From the NCBI GenBank assembly GCA_030429545.1, contig JAUIFF010000001.1:1337599-1401598 (forward strand): DNA of 64,000 nucleotides, written 5' to 3'. The notes under the pieces were generated by a model. That model saw nothing but the letters and a program-made list of their open reading frames with translations. It had not been told where the DNA came from and did no database searches. The DNA comes from Polyangia bacterium. GTDB taxonomy: Bacteria > Myxococcota_A > Polyangia > Nannocystales > Nannocystaceae. Of the stretch, positions 1 through 8,954 are shown in pieces; position 1 is the first letter of the stretch, and the number at the start of each line of letters is the position of its first letter. The position numbers and the translations under genes are program-made.

Positions 1-862
1 TGATACCCACATGCTCGTCGTCGCTATTGCGAATCGTTCTCGACGCGTGTGGACCTGTCACTTTGATGTCTTTGACAAAGTCGACACCTGCAATTTTGTC
101 AATTTCTCGATAGATTGAAGACAGGTAGATGTTGCCGCCAAATGGCCACCCCATGTTGTCCTCACCGCCGGTGTGGGGGTCAAACCACCGGGAGAGGCGC
201 TGGCGAGTTTCTTCGACCACCCCGGTGCGCGAGGCCCCATCTTGGAGGAAGAGTTTGGCTTGAATATTGACCTCGACAAACCGCGGGCCCACGACATGAT
301 GCCGGGTCGTGAGCAACCGGCGAGGTTCATAGAATTGCCATAGCTGGTTACGAAGTGCCGTGCTCGGCTGGTCGGCATGTTTTGGCACGACAATCACGCT
401 GACATGGCCAGGCATCCGCGCAAGCGGCTTGGAGCTTGCGAGGTGTCGCTCGGCCAGGCAGTGCACACGATGGATCTGCCCCGCGGCTCCGAGGGCCTTG
501 GCAGCGTCTGTTTCGGCCCACTGCTCGAGTGCGAGGTGGCAATAATCGGAGCAGGTCACCGCACGATACCGGGTCCACAGCTCTGCGAGCGTGCGATGCA
601 ATGAGTCGCGCAACTCTTCGCCTGAGCGCGCCGACTCTTCGCCCGATAGTAGCTCGAGAAAACTACGGGTAATTGCATCGGTTTGCCGACTCGCACGATA
701 GGTGAGCATCTCAGCAAAACTCGCAACAAGCTCAATCAGCGTGATTCCCGGGTCGGCCGCACCGTGGTGTGTCCACTCAGGGCACAGCTTTGGAATCTCG
801 GCCCGGGCCTGGTCGACAAGCTCCGAGAACTCCAATTGGCGAACGTTGGGCAGGCTCGTCAT
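1..862 (-). CDS. Baseplate J-like wedge protein, Afp12 position (3' end off left edge)
   Basis: This partial gene starts at the ATG complementary to 860-862 and stays open to base 1, so at least 287 residues are visible and the C-terminus is missing. The N-terminus carries the baseplate-J signature of contractile tails: an FSELVDQARAEIP segment, then CPEWTHHGAADPGITLIELV and a helical EMLTYRASR stretch. This family (gp6-like wedge proteins; Afp11/Afp12 in the antifeeding prophage) forms the wedge ring that triggers sheath contraction. It starts 3 nt after the stop of the larger baseplate J gene, so the two are translationally linked and probably form the wedge pair. Assignment to Afp12 rather than Afp11 rests on gene order only. 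Confidence 0.85.
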   Translation of the reverse strand, partial: MTSLPNVRQLEFSELVDQARAEIPKLCPEWTHHGAADPGITLIELVASFAEMLTYRASRQTDAITRSFLELLSGEESARSGEELRDSLHRTLAELWTRYRAVTCSDYCHLALEQWAETDAAKALGAAGQIHRVHCLAERHLASSKPLARMPGHVSVIVVPKHADQPSTALRNQLWQFYEPRRLLTTRHHVVGPRFVEVNIQAKLFLQDGASRTGVVEETRQRLSRWFDPHTGGEDNMGWPFGGNIYLSSIYREIDKIAGVDFVKDIKVTGPHASRTIRNSDDEHVGI

Positions 863-865
863 GTG

Positions 866-3800
866 CTACAGCTCCTCATATGAACCGGGTGCGAGGGAAA
901 TATTGTGCGCCCCTGAGTAGATAAGCGCACCACGAAGTGCCTCCATTTCCTCTGCCGACAACGACTCGCCACCGACTGGTTGGGGCGGGTGGGTTTCGAG
1001 CTTGAGCGACCGGACATGGTGTACACCGGGGAGCGTGTCGATGAGGCGATACAGGTGTGAGCGCTGGGGGGCGCGTCCAAACGACCACCCCTCTCCGGTC
1101 GTGCCACCTGTCAATGGATGGAGGTAGCGCTGAACGGCCTGGTCGACCATCGTTACCAGGGAATCTGGGTCGACGCCCGGCTCCGGGACGATTTGAGCCG
1201 TCACAGCCACTTGAATCCACCGTGGCCCCGACACCTGCAGGTTGACCGTGGGTGCGGCTCGCTCACGCAAATATGTATCCACACGTTCTAGTAGGCCGAG
1301 CGACGGTGCAGGTTGCGGTGCATCACTGTTGGGTACGATGACAACGTGTACGGTCGACGTCCGTTGGCTCATCGCCTCAACATCCTCGGGCACACCGTTG
1401 AGCACAATGCGGCCTACAGCATTGGTCCGAGCTGCCCCTCCCTCGGTGTCGAGATCTTCGAGGTTAATCACGAGGTCGATCGGATTAAAGGGAGTCATCA
1501 GTGCATGTGCACGAATCACCTCGGGAGCGGCTTCGAGTGCGAGGTCTTCGTAGTCGCTTGGGGTCACTGCTCGCTCGCGGTGGCGCAGTTTCATGGGCCC
1601 GCGCTCGCGCACACGCTCCGGACTTTCGCTCGAAGTCCCACCTGAGGCCGCCACGTGATTGGTCACAGAATCGACATAGGGGATCGATGTCTTGAGTTCC
1701 GAGACAGCTCCTTCTGGGCGATTCCCATGTAGCCCGCCACCCGTGCGGTAACGCGTGAGCCGAACATTCCCCTGCCCCCGCGGGAGAAGCATCCCGTAGG
1801 TACCATCGCCAAATGTAATCTGGCCCCGGCTGGAGTCGAGCGTGTAGTGGCGATCGCGTGGGCCCGACTCATGAAAATGCGGAACCGAAAGCCAACGCAC
1901 CCAGACCTCGCTAACCGAGTCAGTGGTATCCCGAATGATGGTCAACCGCTGTGCCCGAACTTCAGACTGAAGGTGGGTGAGCTCCTCCTCCGAGGGCCGG
2001 ACAAGCTCGCGGACATCGAGAATTGTGTCGACCAGCACCGGAGAGCCAGCGCACTCGAACAATTCCCCGGCGACACCACGCCCAGATCCGAGAATTTCAT
2101 CCCGCCGCGTGACACAGTGCGACGCCCAAACCGTATTGAGCAACACCTTGGCCACCCGCGGATCGTGCCGGTAGTTGCCCCGAACCCATTGTACACGCAA
2201 CCAGTAGCCGCGGATGCCAAACTGTGTCGACTCGGTAAAATCGGTCGGGCCGACAAACCGCACGGTCCCACGTTCGCGAAAACTGTTGGTCGTATCGCGC
2301 ACACCAAGCCGCTGCCATCCGTCACCACAAGCATAGTCCCAGCGCAACTCAGGTGTTTGCAGGGGTTGTGCATGGTAGTTGTCGGGGGTCGCCTTATTCG
2401 GGTCAGGTGGGAGGACCTCAACGAAAAAACTTATGGTTTGACGCGTGGGTGGACGGTCGAGGCAAATAAAGAAGCTCGGGTGGCGGCTATTGGCCGGGTT
2501 GACGACAAACGGAGAAAATGCACCAGCGATGGGAGCTTTGTGCTCGCGGGCAAAACCTAGATCGCTGGAGAGACAACGATTGAGTGGGGCATTCACAATA
2601 GAATGCTCGCAGCCGATAACGACTGACTCCACGAGTGGGGGCGCAAGTGTGGCGGGCGTCACCTCATAGCGCTGTGAGTTCGGGTTGAACACAACCTGCT
2701 CAAACCCGCCGTAGCTGCCACGGGCGATTCGTACCCGGAGCCACCGACCCCGGCGTTGGCCAACTTTCTGGCGCTGGACCAGGCGTGGAAGTCGAAATTC
2801 AACCCTTCCGGTTTTTGTCAGGGCAAGCGTTTGGTCGGCAAAGCCATACTGATTTGGTTCCGCTTTCAGCGGGGCAAACGACTGGGTTCCAGAACTTCGG
2901 CCGACACATGTCCAACCCCCCTCGTCGGTCATAACTTCCCAGATCAAACGCAGTTTTTCGGTCGCCTTGGGTGGGCGGTCTGCCGTCGCCTCGCCGAGGG
3001 TAACGAGCAATGAGATCGCCGAGCCGGGCGGCTGGGCAAATGCACTACCGCAATCGAGATAGTAGGTATCGCCGTGTTCCGGAACTTCACCCAACGGGTA
3101 AAAGTCACTCGAAGCGTCGATTGCTCCCGACCCATGTAGCTGCACTGAAGGCACAAGCCCCTCGATTTTACAGGTGCTACTGACCGAAATGTTTTTGACC
3201 GCGGGTAACTCGCGAATCATTCGGTTGGGGTCGGCACGTTCCCAGTTTCCTGGAATGTCCTCAGTTTGAAGGCGGGCCCGAAGCCAGTAGCCTTCGCTGC
3301 CAAACAACGTCGATTGTATCCCAGGCGCGGGGCTTTCAAACTCATAGTTGAGTACCTTACCCTGTTGCTCAACCGTCGCCGACACCGGGCGCCACGCCTG
3401 GCCATCGAACCGGGCCCATTCAAGCGGACAGTGCTCGGGAGAAGTTGCCTTGGTAAACTCAATCCTGATGCGTAGGCTGGTGAGACCCTCGCGCGAAAAC
3501 ACCTCATCGCAGGCAAGGTAGAGCTCGTGGCGTCCTCGTACATGGCCCGAGAACGCTTCGTAGTGCCCACTTTGATGCCCGCGTGCAACCAGCGAGACAT
3601 CGTCGAGTGTATCGGCCTGTGGCTCATGAATCACCACCGAACGAACGCTCGCGCGCGTCACGTTGAGTTCCTCTTCGGTCTCGAAAATCAACTCCTCGGT
3701 GATTCCCGAGTCCGGGTCGGGGGTGGCCCCTACTTGGGTACTGGCCGGCACCAGTGCATCCTTCGGGCTGTTCTCGACAAGGTAAAATGTCAGGGGAACC

Positions 3801-4081
3801 CTGGCCGGCATGGGTGGCGCTGGCCGGGCACCAATCAGATCGAGATATGCAGAAAACCCGGCGTCGGGTATGGCATTGACAGAGTCAATCGTCTGCTTGG
3901 AGATTTCGGAAACGATATGGACAAGTGCACCGAGTCCATCGTGCTGGCCGGTTGCCGAGCGCACCCACCCCTGACCACCAACTTTCGCCGTCAGCCCCTC
4001 AACGAGCCCAGAAAGCTCATCTACGAGCTGGTTGAGGTCGCGGCTATCAATCTGCGGCGTCTTGAGTTCATCCGTCGACAT
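866..4081 (-). CDS. Large baseplate assembly protein J (Afp11-like wedge)
   Basis: The product is 1071 aa and resembles the putative baseplate assembly proteins of eCIS and phage-like tails. The C-terminal third contains the typical block MKLRHRERAVTPSDYEDLA followed by EVIRAHAL, which is the gpJ/gp47 core. The long N-terminal and middle part is beta-rich with repeated YWLRA/YWLRV and WLRVRIAR modules, suggesting serial beta-sandwich insertions. The role inferred from the family is the baseplate wedge linking the central spike to the sheath. The start ATG overlaps the end of the gp25 gene by 14 nt, and the next baseplate gene follows after 3 nt, so this is one polycistronic unit. Confidence 0.9.
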   Translation of the reverse strand: MSTDELKTPQIDSRDLNQLVDELSGLVEGLTAKVGGQGWVRSATGQHDGLGALVHIVSEISKQTIDSVNAIPDAGFSAYLDLIGARPAPPMPARVPLTFYLVENSPKDALVPASTQVGATPDPDSGITEELIFETEEELNVTRASVRSVVIHEPQADTLDDVSLVARGHQSGHYEAFSGHVRGRHELYLACDEVFSREGLTSLRIRIEFTKATSPEHCPLEWARFDGQAWRPVSATVEQQGKVLNYEFESPAPGIQSTLFGSEGYWLRARLQTEDIPGNWERADPNRMIRELPAVKNISVSSTCKIEGLVPSVQLHGSGAIDASSDFYPLGEVPEHGDTYYLDCGSAFAQPPGSAISLLVTLGEATADRPPKATEKLRLIWEVMTDEGGWTCVGRSSGTQSFAPLKAEPNQYGFADQTLALTKTGRVEFRLPRLVQRQKVGQRRGRWLRVRIARGSYGGFEQVVFNPNSQRYEVTPATLAPPLVESVVIGCEHSIVNAPLNRCLSSDLGFAREHKAPIAGAFSPFVVNPANSRHPSFFICLDRPPTRQTISFFVEVLPPDPNKATPDNYHAQPLQTPELRWDYACGDGWQRLGVRDTTNSFRERGTVRFVGPTDFTESTQFGIRGYWLRVQWVRGNYRHDPRVAKVLLNTVWASHCVTRRDEILGSGRGVAGELFECAGSPVLVDTILDVRELVRPSEEELTHLQSEVRAQRLTIIRDTTDSVSEVWVRWLSVPHFHESGPRDRHYTLDSSRGQITFGDGTYGMLLPRGQGNVRLTRYRTGGGLHGNRPEGAVSELKTSIPYVDSVTNHVAASGGTSSESPERVRERGPMKLRHRERAVTPSDYEDLALEAAPEVIRAHALMTPFNPIDLVINLEDLDTEGGAARTNAVGRIVLNGVPEDVEAMSQRTSTVHVVIVPNSDAPQPAPSLGLLERVDTYLRERAAPTVNLQVSGPRWIQVAVTAQIVPEPGVDPDSLVTMVDQAVQRYLHPLTGGTTGEGWSFGRAPQRSHLYRLIDTLPGVHHVRSLKLETHPPQPVGGESLSAEEMEALRGALIYSGAHNISLAPGSYEEL

Positions 4082-4478
4082 TGAGCGCTCCGCTGTCGAG
4101 GTAGAATGGATAGACCAGATTAAACCGACTGTTGACTGTTCGTAGGCGGTAGTCGATCTCGATCTTTAGTAGGTTGATCTGCTGTTCGTCTGCAATCACC
4201 TCAACCCCGAGGACCTCCACACGTGGCTCCCACCGCGAGATTGCCTGGTACACCGCCACGCTTATTTGCCCGATAATCTCCGCCCCGGGGTTCGCAAACA
4301 ACAGGTTATGAATCGCGCACCCAAACTCGGGACGCATCACTCGCTCCCCCGGAGCAGTCTCCAAAATGGCCCACAGCGACTGCTCGACACACTCCTCGTG
4401 GGTTGCGAGCACCAGTCGCCCCGAGTCGTCGAACTTCGTCGGGGAAAACCAACCTGTTCCGAGAAACGAACGTCCCAT
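4068..4478 (-). CDS. gp25/GPW-family baseplate wedge protein (Afp9-like)
   Basis: This is a 136-aa protein of the GPW/gp25 family, the small lysozyme-like-fold wedge subunit that nucleates sheath polymerisation in contractile tails. Diagnostic features are the N-terminal MGRSFLGTGW, the central segment ILETAPGERVMRPEFGC and the following IHNLLFAN, the family core. I chose the ATG at 4478 rather than the in-frame ATG 69 nt upstream, because it lies 2 nt after the PAAR stop codon and begins with the typical family N-terminus. The longer form would run into the PAAR gene. It is co-transcribed with the spike and baseplate genes. Confidence 0.9.
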   Translation of the reverse strand: MGRSFLGTGWFSPTKFDDSGRLVLATHEECVEQSLWAILETAPGERVMRPEFGCAIHNLLFANPGAEIIGQISVAVYQAISRWEPRVEVLGVEVIADEQQINLLKIEIDYRLRTVNSRFNLVYPFYLDSGALNVDG

Positions 4479-4480
4479 TG

Positions 4481-4801
4481 TTAAAGGCCTTTCACCCGCG
4501 TTTGCCCGGCCAGCGAAATCACTGCCGGCCCCCCGGTTGCCGCACACGTTCCCTGGCTAGTTGTCAGCACGACCGGTTTACCCTCGACTTTGACCCGAAG
4601 CGATCCGGTTGAGAAAACGATCGAAGTGTCTGGCGGGCCCGAGGCCGGCGGGTAGGTGCAGCCCTTCACCGACCATGGGCCTCCGAGCGTGACAACAGCC
4701 TTGCCGTCGAGCTTCACGCGTGTGCTAGTCACAGTCGGCGACGCACTGCCTTTGTGTGGGCATTCAACGGTCGCGCCGTCTACTACGATTTCAACGCCCA
4801 T
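4481..4801 (-). CDS. PAAR-like spike tip protein (Afp10 position)
   Basis: This 106-aa protein is beta- and glycine-rich and resembles PAAR-like tip proteins that sharpen the spike of contractile injection machines. It has a CPH near residue 14, further cysteines at about residues 48 and 85, and repeated turns such as VTLGGPWSVKGCTYPP. The cysteines and histidine are candidate metal ligands, as in PAAR proteins; this is an inference. Its start shares one base with the stop of the gpV spike gene (TAATG arrangement), which fits a spike-tip pair. No C-terminal toxin extension is present. Confidence 0.8.
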   Translation of the reverse strand: MGVEIVVDGATVECPHKGSASPTVTSTRVKLDGKAVVTLGGPWSVKGCTYPPASGPPDTSIVFSTGSLRVKVEGKPVVLTTSQGTCAATGGPAVISLAGQTRVKGL

Positions 4802-5487
4802 TACTTCACCTCCAGTGCGCCGTCATTTACAGTCACGCCCGACGGCCCTTTGATGGTGACTGCATCCACAGTTTCAATAGCGATCGCCCCTTGCGAGGAT
4901 ACTGTTGCCGACTCACTGCCAGTAGCCTCGATGGTATTCGCCGTGATTTTTACCGCGCCGTTGGCGGTATCGAGGGTAATCCCCTCGGCAGCCGTAAGTA
5001 CGATATTCTTCTCGGCGGTAATCGTGATTGTCCCTTTGGCCGTGTCGATAGAGAGAAAGTTCTTCTTACTCGAGTCGATAATGTCGATCCGTTCCCCGTC
5101 GGCTGTATCATCGAGACAAATGGTATGCCCACTGCGCGAGACCAGCACACGCTGGTCGGGGCGCTTGGCTTCTTCGACCGGTGGTGGCTGCTTTTTACTC
5201 CATAGCGCCCCGAGCACAAATGCCTGCTCAGGGTAGCCCCCGGCAAACGAAACGAGCACTTCGTCGCCAACTTCGTAGGGAAAGTGAACGCCATGCGAAG
5301 CTCCGGCAGCTGGCCGTAACACCCGCGCCCAATAGGTTTCTGCGGTGTCGGAGAGTTCCGGGAGCTGAACCTTCACGCGGCCGAGCTTTTCCGGATCTTG
5401 GATGTTCGTAACCTTGCCAACAATGACTGTTGGCATCACCCCACCAGCGAGCCGGTCGCTACCTCCTAGTAGGTCATAGTCACTCAT
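4801..5487 (-). CDS. Baseplate spike protein gpV/VgrG-like (Afp8 C-terminal role)
   Basis: The 228-aa product has an N-terminal OB-fold of the gpV/gp5 type (residues about 18-105, containing VGKVTNIQDPEKLGRVKVQL and later VGDEVLVSFAGGYPEQAF). A long C-terminal beta-helix of short Thr/Ile/Ala repeats follows, such as KGTITITAEKNIVLTAAEGI. Proteins of this type trimerise into the membrane-piercing needle. The start codon overlaps the gpD hub stop by 4 nt (ATGA). Together with the upstream gpD-like protein this reproduces a split VgrG: hub and spike are separate genes here rather than one VgrG polypeptide. Confidence 0.9.
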   Translation of the reverse strand: MSDYDLLGGSDRLAGGVMPTVIVGKVTNIQDPEKLGRVKVQLPELSDTAETYWARVLRPAAGASHGVHFPYEVGDEVLVSFAGGYPEQAFVLGALWSKKQPPPVEEAKRPDQRVLVSRSGHTICLDDTADGERIDIIDSSKKNFLSIDTAKGTITITAEKNIVLTAAEGITLDTANGAVKITANTIEATGSESATVSSQGAIAIETVDAVTIKGPSGVTVNDGALEVK

Positions 5488-6557
5488 GCCGCCGACCTCT
5501 TGCCAAAGATTCGGGTTGAGTACTCGCCGTCCTCAAAAATGTGAGAAACCCGCTCTAGGTAGTAAATACCCGAAAGTCGTGTGCCAATTTCCTTGAGCTC
5601 AACGGTCATGCCGGCCCGCAGTGTTGGTGTGCCGACAATGGTTGCCTCACAGGTGATATAATTGAGCACGCCCGACTCGAGTTGTGCACGGGCGATTTGG
5701 TCGGCCACGGCCTGGCTTGTGACCGAACCGGCTGCCGAACCAATCGCGGCCCCAACAGCAGACTCGGCTATCTTCGCACCGAGTGTTGTTCCCCCCATGA
5801 GTGCAGAGACATTGGCAATTGGCGCCTCTGCTTTGATCGGTTTTTGCGTGGTCGGGTCCCACCCTCGAATCGAGACCGCACCAACCTGACCGAGAATGCT
5901 CGTCCGCACATAGAGCTCAACCTTTTCACCGGTTCGGCTGATTTCCATGGTCGGACTGGCCTTGATATTTCGCGGGCGAAACACCAGGTTCTTGTCTTCC
6001 ATTAAAAACTCAAACCCCAAAGCCACGGCGCGGGCCGTTACAAAATCGAGGTCTGACTGTCCAGTTTGTAGCAAGTACTCATGCTGAATTGTTGTGGTCG
6101 AGCCCGAAAATGAGATGCCATTTCGCTTGGCAATGTCCGACACGATGTCGCTATCCCGTTTTTTTGAGTAAACAACCGTGGGGTAGTTGCGCAGCAGTCG
6201 ATGAAGCAGGTCGTGTCCGCGAATTGTCGTCCGAGGCGCGCTCTCAGGCGAGAGTTCAAGTTCGAGTCCTGTCACTTCGCCATAGAAAACCGGTGTCGTC
6301 GAGTTGGCGTAACCCATACTGATTGAGAGCGGCAGCCCTTCTTTTATTTTGCCACCGTCAATCCAATCGAAGTTGCTGTCGTCGACATCCGCACTGCGAA
6401 TAATCGCGGAACTCGGCCGGTCGACCTCGAGCCGTACTTCGACCGAGCGGATTGGAGCTTCCTCCTCTCCTGCCGCACCGGTGATTGTCGTTGTATCAAC
6501 ATCAACCACAACACCCGCAAGTGCGGTTTCTTCGGTGACTTCGCCAAATCCTACCAT
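5484..6557 (-). CDS. Phage late control D / gp27-like hub protein
   Basis: This 357-aa protein belongs to the late control gene D (gpD, gp27-like) hub family, which forms the central ring joining tube and spike. Visible family features are the FYGEVTGLELEL strand pair, the TIRGHDLLHRLLRN segment, and a DLDFVTARAVALGFEFLM helix that matches the gpD core. The C-terminal LERVSHIFEDGEYSTRI is typical of hub proteins. It lies between the LysM tube-initiator gene (1-nt gap) and the spike gene (4-nt overlap). Confidence 0.9.
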   Translation of the reverse strand: MVGFGEVTEETALAGVVVDVDTTTITGAAGEEEAPIRSVEVRLEVDRPSSAIIRSADVDDSNFDWIDGGKIKEGLPLSISMGYANSTTPVFYGEVTGLELELSPESAPRTTIRGHDLLHRLLRNYPTVVYSKKRDSDIVSDIAKRNGISFSGSTTTIQHEYLLQTGQSDLDFVTARAVALGFEFLMEDKNLVFRPRNIKASPTMEISRTGEKVELYVRTSILGQVGAVSIRGWDPTTQKPIKAEAPIANVSALMGGTTLGAKIAESAVGAAIGSAAGSVTSQAVADQIARAQLESGVLNYITCEATIVGTPTLRAGMTVELKEIGTRLSGIYYLERVSHIFEDGEYSTRIFGKRSAA

Positions 6558-6558
6558 G

Positions 6559-7356
6559 TTACTTCAGCTTTGGAATTGTCAAAATCGAACCCGGTTCAAT
6601 CCGCCGTGGGTCGTCGATGTTGTTCGCTAGCGCGATCGCTCGCCACAGGCTCACATCTTCGTAGTATTGGTGGGCAATTAGTTGCAGCGTATCTCCTAGC
6701 TTGACAGTGTGCGTCTTGGTAACATCGGCCGAACGTAGCTCGCGCCCGGCAACGGCCGAAGAAACTGTGAATGTACAATTGAGTTTGGCCCGAACGGGTG
6801 TCCCATCGGGCATAAATCGCGTAAAATTTTGAGTGAGTGAGGTCAGCGGTCCGGTGATCAACAGCACCCGCCCCCACCAAACCTGACAGTGTGGGGGCCG
6901 ATGTAGCTCGCGGTTGATCTGCGTAAGCTCCGCGATCTTCGATGTGTAGGGTAAAACACTCACCCCGCTCGGCGAGGAAAAACCGTGGATCGCCAGCGGG
7001 TTTGGCACGGAGATCAAACTGCCCCACCCCCCGCCTCCGGGCTCACCCTCGTAGGTATCAAACAGCAGTTCGAGTGACAGTGTCGGAGGTTTGACCGAGG
7101 CAGTCGTAAACTTGAGTAGAAACGAACGACCGTCGATCGAAGCTGCGAGGTTGACGGTTCGCCAATCGACGGAGCTGCTCGCTGTCAGCGAATTGGGGTT
7201 AAACAGCACCTTGAGCTGGCCATCGAAATAACCCTTGCGAAAGGTTTCGTAGTGAATCGACAGCTTTGTCGGCGAGCTCGACGAGAGAATACTCGGCAGG
7301 CCGACCGAACTCAGTAGCCCGCCGAGAACTGAACGCCCGTAGTCTTCCATCAGCAT
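6559..7356 (-). CDS. LysM-containing tube initiator (Afp7/Pvc7-like)
   Basis: The 265-aa product combines an N-terminal contractile-injection-system tube-protein domain (residues about 25-215, with KVLFNPNSLTASSSVDWR and FMPDGTPVRAKLNCTF) and a C-terminal LysM (residues about 220-265, beginning THTVKLGDTLQLIAHQYY and ending PGSILTIPKL). In Afp/PVC particles the equivalent protein sits between hub and inner tube and initiates tube assembly. The LysM may dock on baseplate parts or peptidoglycan; which one is not shown by the sequence. The gene starts 35 nt after the disordered 520-aa protein. Confidence 0.9.
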   Translation of the reverse strand: MLMEDYGRSVLGGLLSSVGLPSILSSSSPTKLSIHYETFRKGYFDGQLKVLFNPNSLTASSSVDWRTVNLAASIDGRSFLLKFTTASVKPPTLSLELLFDTYEGEPGGGGWGSLISVPNPLAIHGFSSPSGVSVLPYTSKIAELTQINRELHRPPHCQVWWGRVLLITGPLTSLTQNFTRFMPDGTPVRAKLNCTFTVSSAVAGRELRSADVTKTHTVKLGDTLQLIAHQYYEDVSLWRAIALANNIDDPRRIEPGSILTIPKLK

Positions 7357-7391
7357 GGCAAAAACCTTCCTCCGGTTGCGTTCATAGGCAT

Positions 7392-8954
7392 TTAGCGAAT
7401 ACCCCTTCTGCCCTCACGGTCCCACTTGAGCTCGCGTACGAGTCGTCGTTGAACAGTTGTCACCAGCTTGTCGATGTCGAGCTCTGGGAGCGGTTGTTGC
7501 GTATGTTGTAACGGCAACGGTTGCGGTGTGTGATTTGTTTGAGCCGAAGTATTGAGGGGCATCACCGGCCCAGGAGACACCGTTTGAACACCCCGGGAGG
7601 TATGCTCACGACGAGTTGGGTGCGAGCCGCGACCCTCGGGTACGTGCGCCTGTTCGAGGTGGGGCAGTTGCGACGAACGCCCGCCTGGCGAGTTCGCGTG
7701 CCGAGGGTTCGGCGGCTGCTGGCGTGCTCGCGAAACGTCAGCGTTTCTCGTAGCTGGCCGTTGGGGCGTGACAACGGGCGGCGATTGGCGATGACTGGAC
7801 GGCGCTTGGCTTGTAAAAACCTCAATTGGCTGCGTTTTTTTTGTATGCGGCAGCGTTGCCGAGTTGTCGGTATGCACAAGTCGTGGCTTCACCCGTGGCC
7901 GTGTCGTCTCACGCGGTCGCTGGGCTGGCGGCGAAGTTATAGAGCCCGCCCCCTCGACCTCAGCGCTCCGTTCGTGGGGCATCGACATTTTTGCTTGTAC
8001 ATGTTCTTTGCCGGCCTGCTTCGGCGTCCATACCGATTGGCGTGTAGGTCTGCGAACGGGCTTGCGAACCGGACGAACACTGGAGGATGTTGCGGCCGTA
8101 GGTCCCGTGTATTGCTGGCCCTCAGCGGATGTCGCCGTTTTTGACAATACAGTCTGACTGGCAGTCCTAGCGGTTTGAGGCATGGGCGACTGAACGACGG
8201 CGTGTTCCGTTTTGGGAGGCTCGGCGGTCGAGGCTTGCTGCGGTTTGACGACTCGGTTTGGTATGTGTGGACGAACGGACCCACTCGCCTGTGAAGTAGG
8301 TGGCGTTGGGGCTCGCACAATGGGTTGCTGAACCCGCTGCTTGACCTGCGGCAGTTTTTCCGAGGCATGGGATTCGTTCGCTGTTGGCGTCGTGCTCTCG
8401 GCAGTAGCTGGTGTTTGGGCCTCCCCAACCCTGGCCTTGGGCGCACGCGCAGGAGTCACCTGCGATTGTCCAGTGTTCTGCGTACTCCCATGTCGAATCA
8501 CATGTTTGTGGACAATATTGTCTACTTGTTGGTGGCGCTCAGGTTTTGCCACGTGTGTCTCACGCCTCGTCTGCACGCGCGCACCCGGTGTTGCGTCTCG
8601 TGCTTGGAGTTTGTGATACTCGTGGCGAACTTCGATTTGTGGCGAGCGTGCCTGCACTCGCTGAACTTGGACGACGGGGTACTGCTTGACAGTTGTCTGT
8701 ACATGCACAGCGACCGTCCCTCGCTGTTCGAGAGCATGGACAATAGGCAGTCCGCCCGCCGGCTCATCTTCACCGGCTCCCCAGCGTTGATTCCAGCGTT
8801 CGAGTAGACGCAGGCGGGATTGCAGCAGCTCCCCACGGTCGATGATGTCGGCCACCCAACGTCGTTCAAACCGCTGCTGAAATTGCAGCGGTCGAAGCAA
8901 CCGAGCGACCAACGCACCCGACAGCCGAGAAGGCTGCTGCGAAGGATCCACCAA
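7392..8954 (-). CDS. Low-complexity Pro/Gln/Arg/Thr-rich eCIS protein at the Afp6 position
   Basis: This 520-aa protein starts directly after the stop of the second tube gene and precedes the LysM gene, the place held by the small afp6 gene in Afp clusters. Residues about 1-60 are helical and charged (RLLRPLQFQQRFERRWVADI). Residues about 100-480 are almost free of hydrophobic clusters and rich in Pro, Gln, Thr, Arg and His, so they should be disordered. The last 35 residues return to an ordered helix, LDIDKLVTTVQRRLVRELKW, followed by basic residues. I recognise no enzyme or toxin motif. Structural linker, tether or cargo-loading roles are possible but unsupported. The frame is open throughout and in the operon register, so it is a real gene. 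Confidence 0.8.
   Translation of the reverse strand: MVDPSQQPSRLSGALVARLLRPLQFQQRFERRWVADIIDRGELLQSRLRLLERWNQRWGAGEDEPAGGLPIVHALEQRGTVAVHVQTTVKQYPVVQVQRVQARSPQIEVRHEYHKLQARDATPGARVQTRRETHVAKPERHQQVDNIVHKHVIRHGSTQNTGQSQVTPARAPKARVGEAQTPATAESTTPTANESHASEKLPQVKQRVQQPIVRAPTPPTSQASGSVRPHIPNRVVKPQQASTAEPPKTEHAVVQSPMPQTARTASQTVLSKTATSAEGQQYTGPTAATSSSVRPVRKPVRRPTRQSVWTPKQAGKEHVQAKMSMPHERSAEVEGAGSITSPPAQRPRETTRPRVKPRLVHTDNSATLPHTKKTQPIEVFTSQAPSSHRQSPPVVTPQRPATRNADVSRARQQPPNPRHANSPGGRSSQLPHLEQAHVPEGRGSHPTRREHTSRGVQTVSPGPVMPLNTSAQTNHTPQPLPLQHTQQPLPELDIDKLVTTVQRRLVRELKWDREGRRGIR

Noticed and set aside
1847-2560. 237-aa plus-strand frame inside the baseplate gene
   Set aside because: It lies antisense to the baseplate J gene, which has clear family motifs, and its own product shows none.
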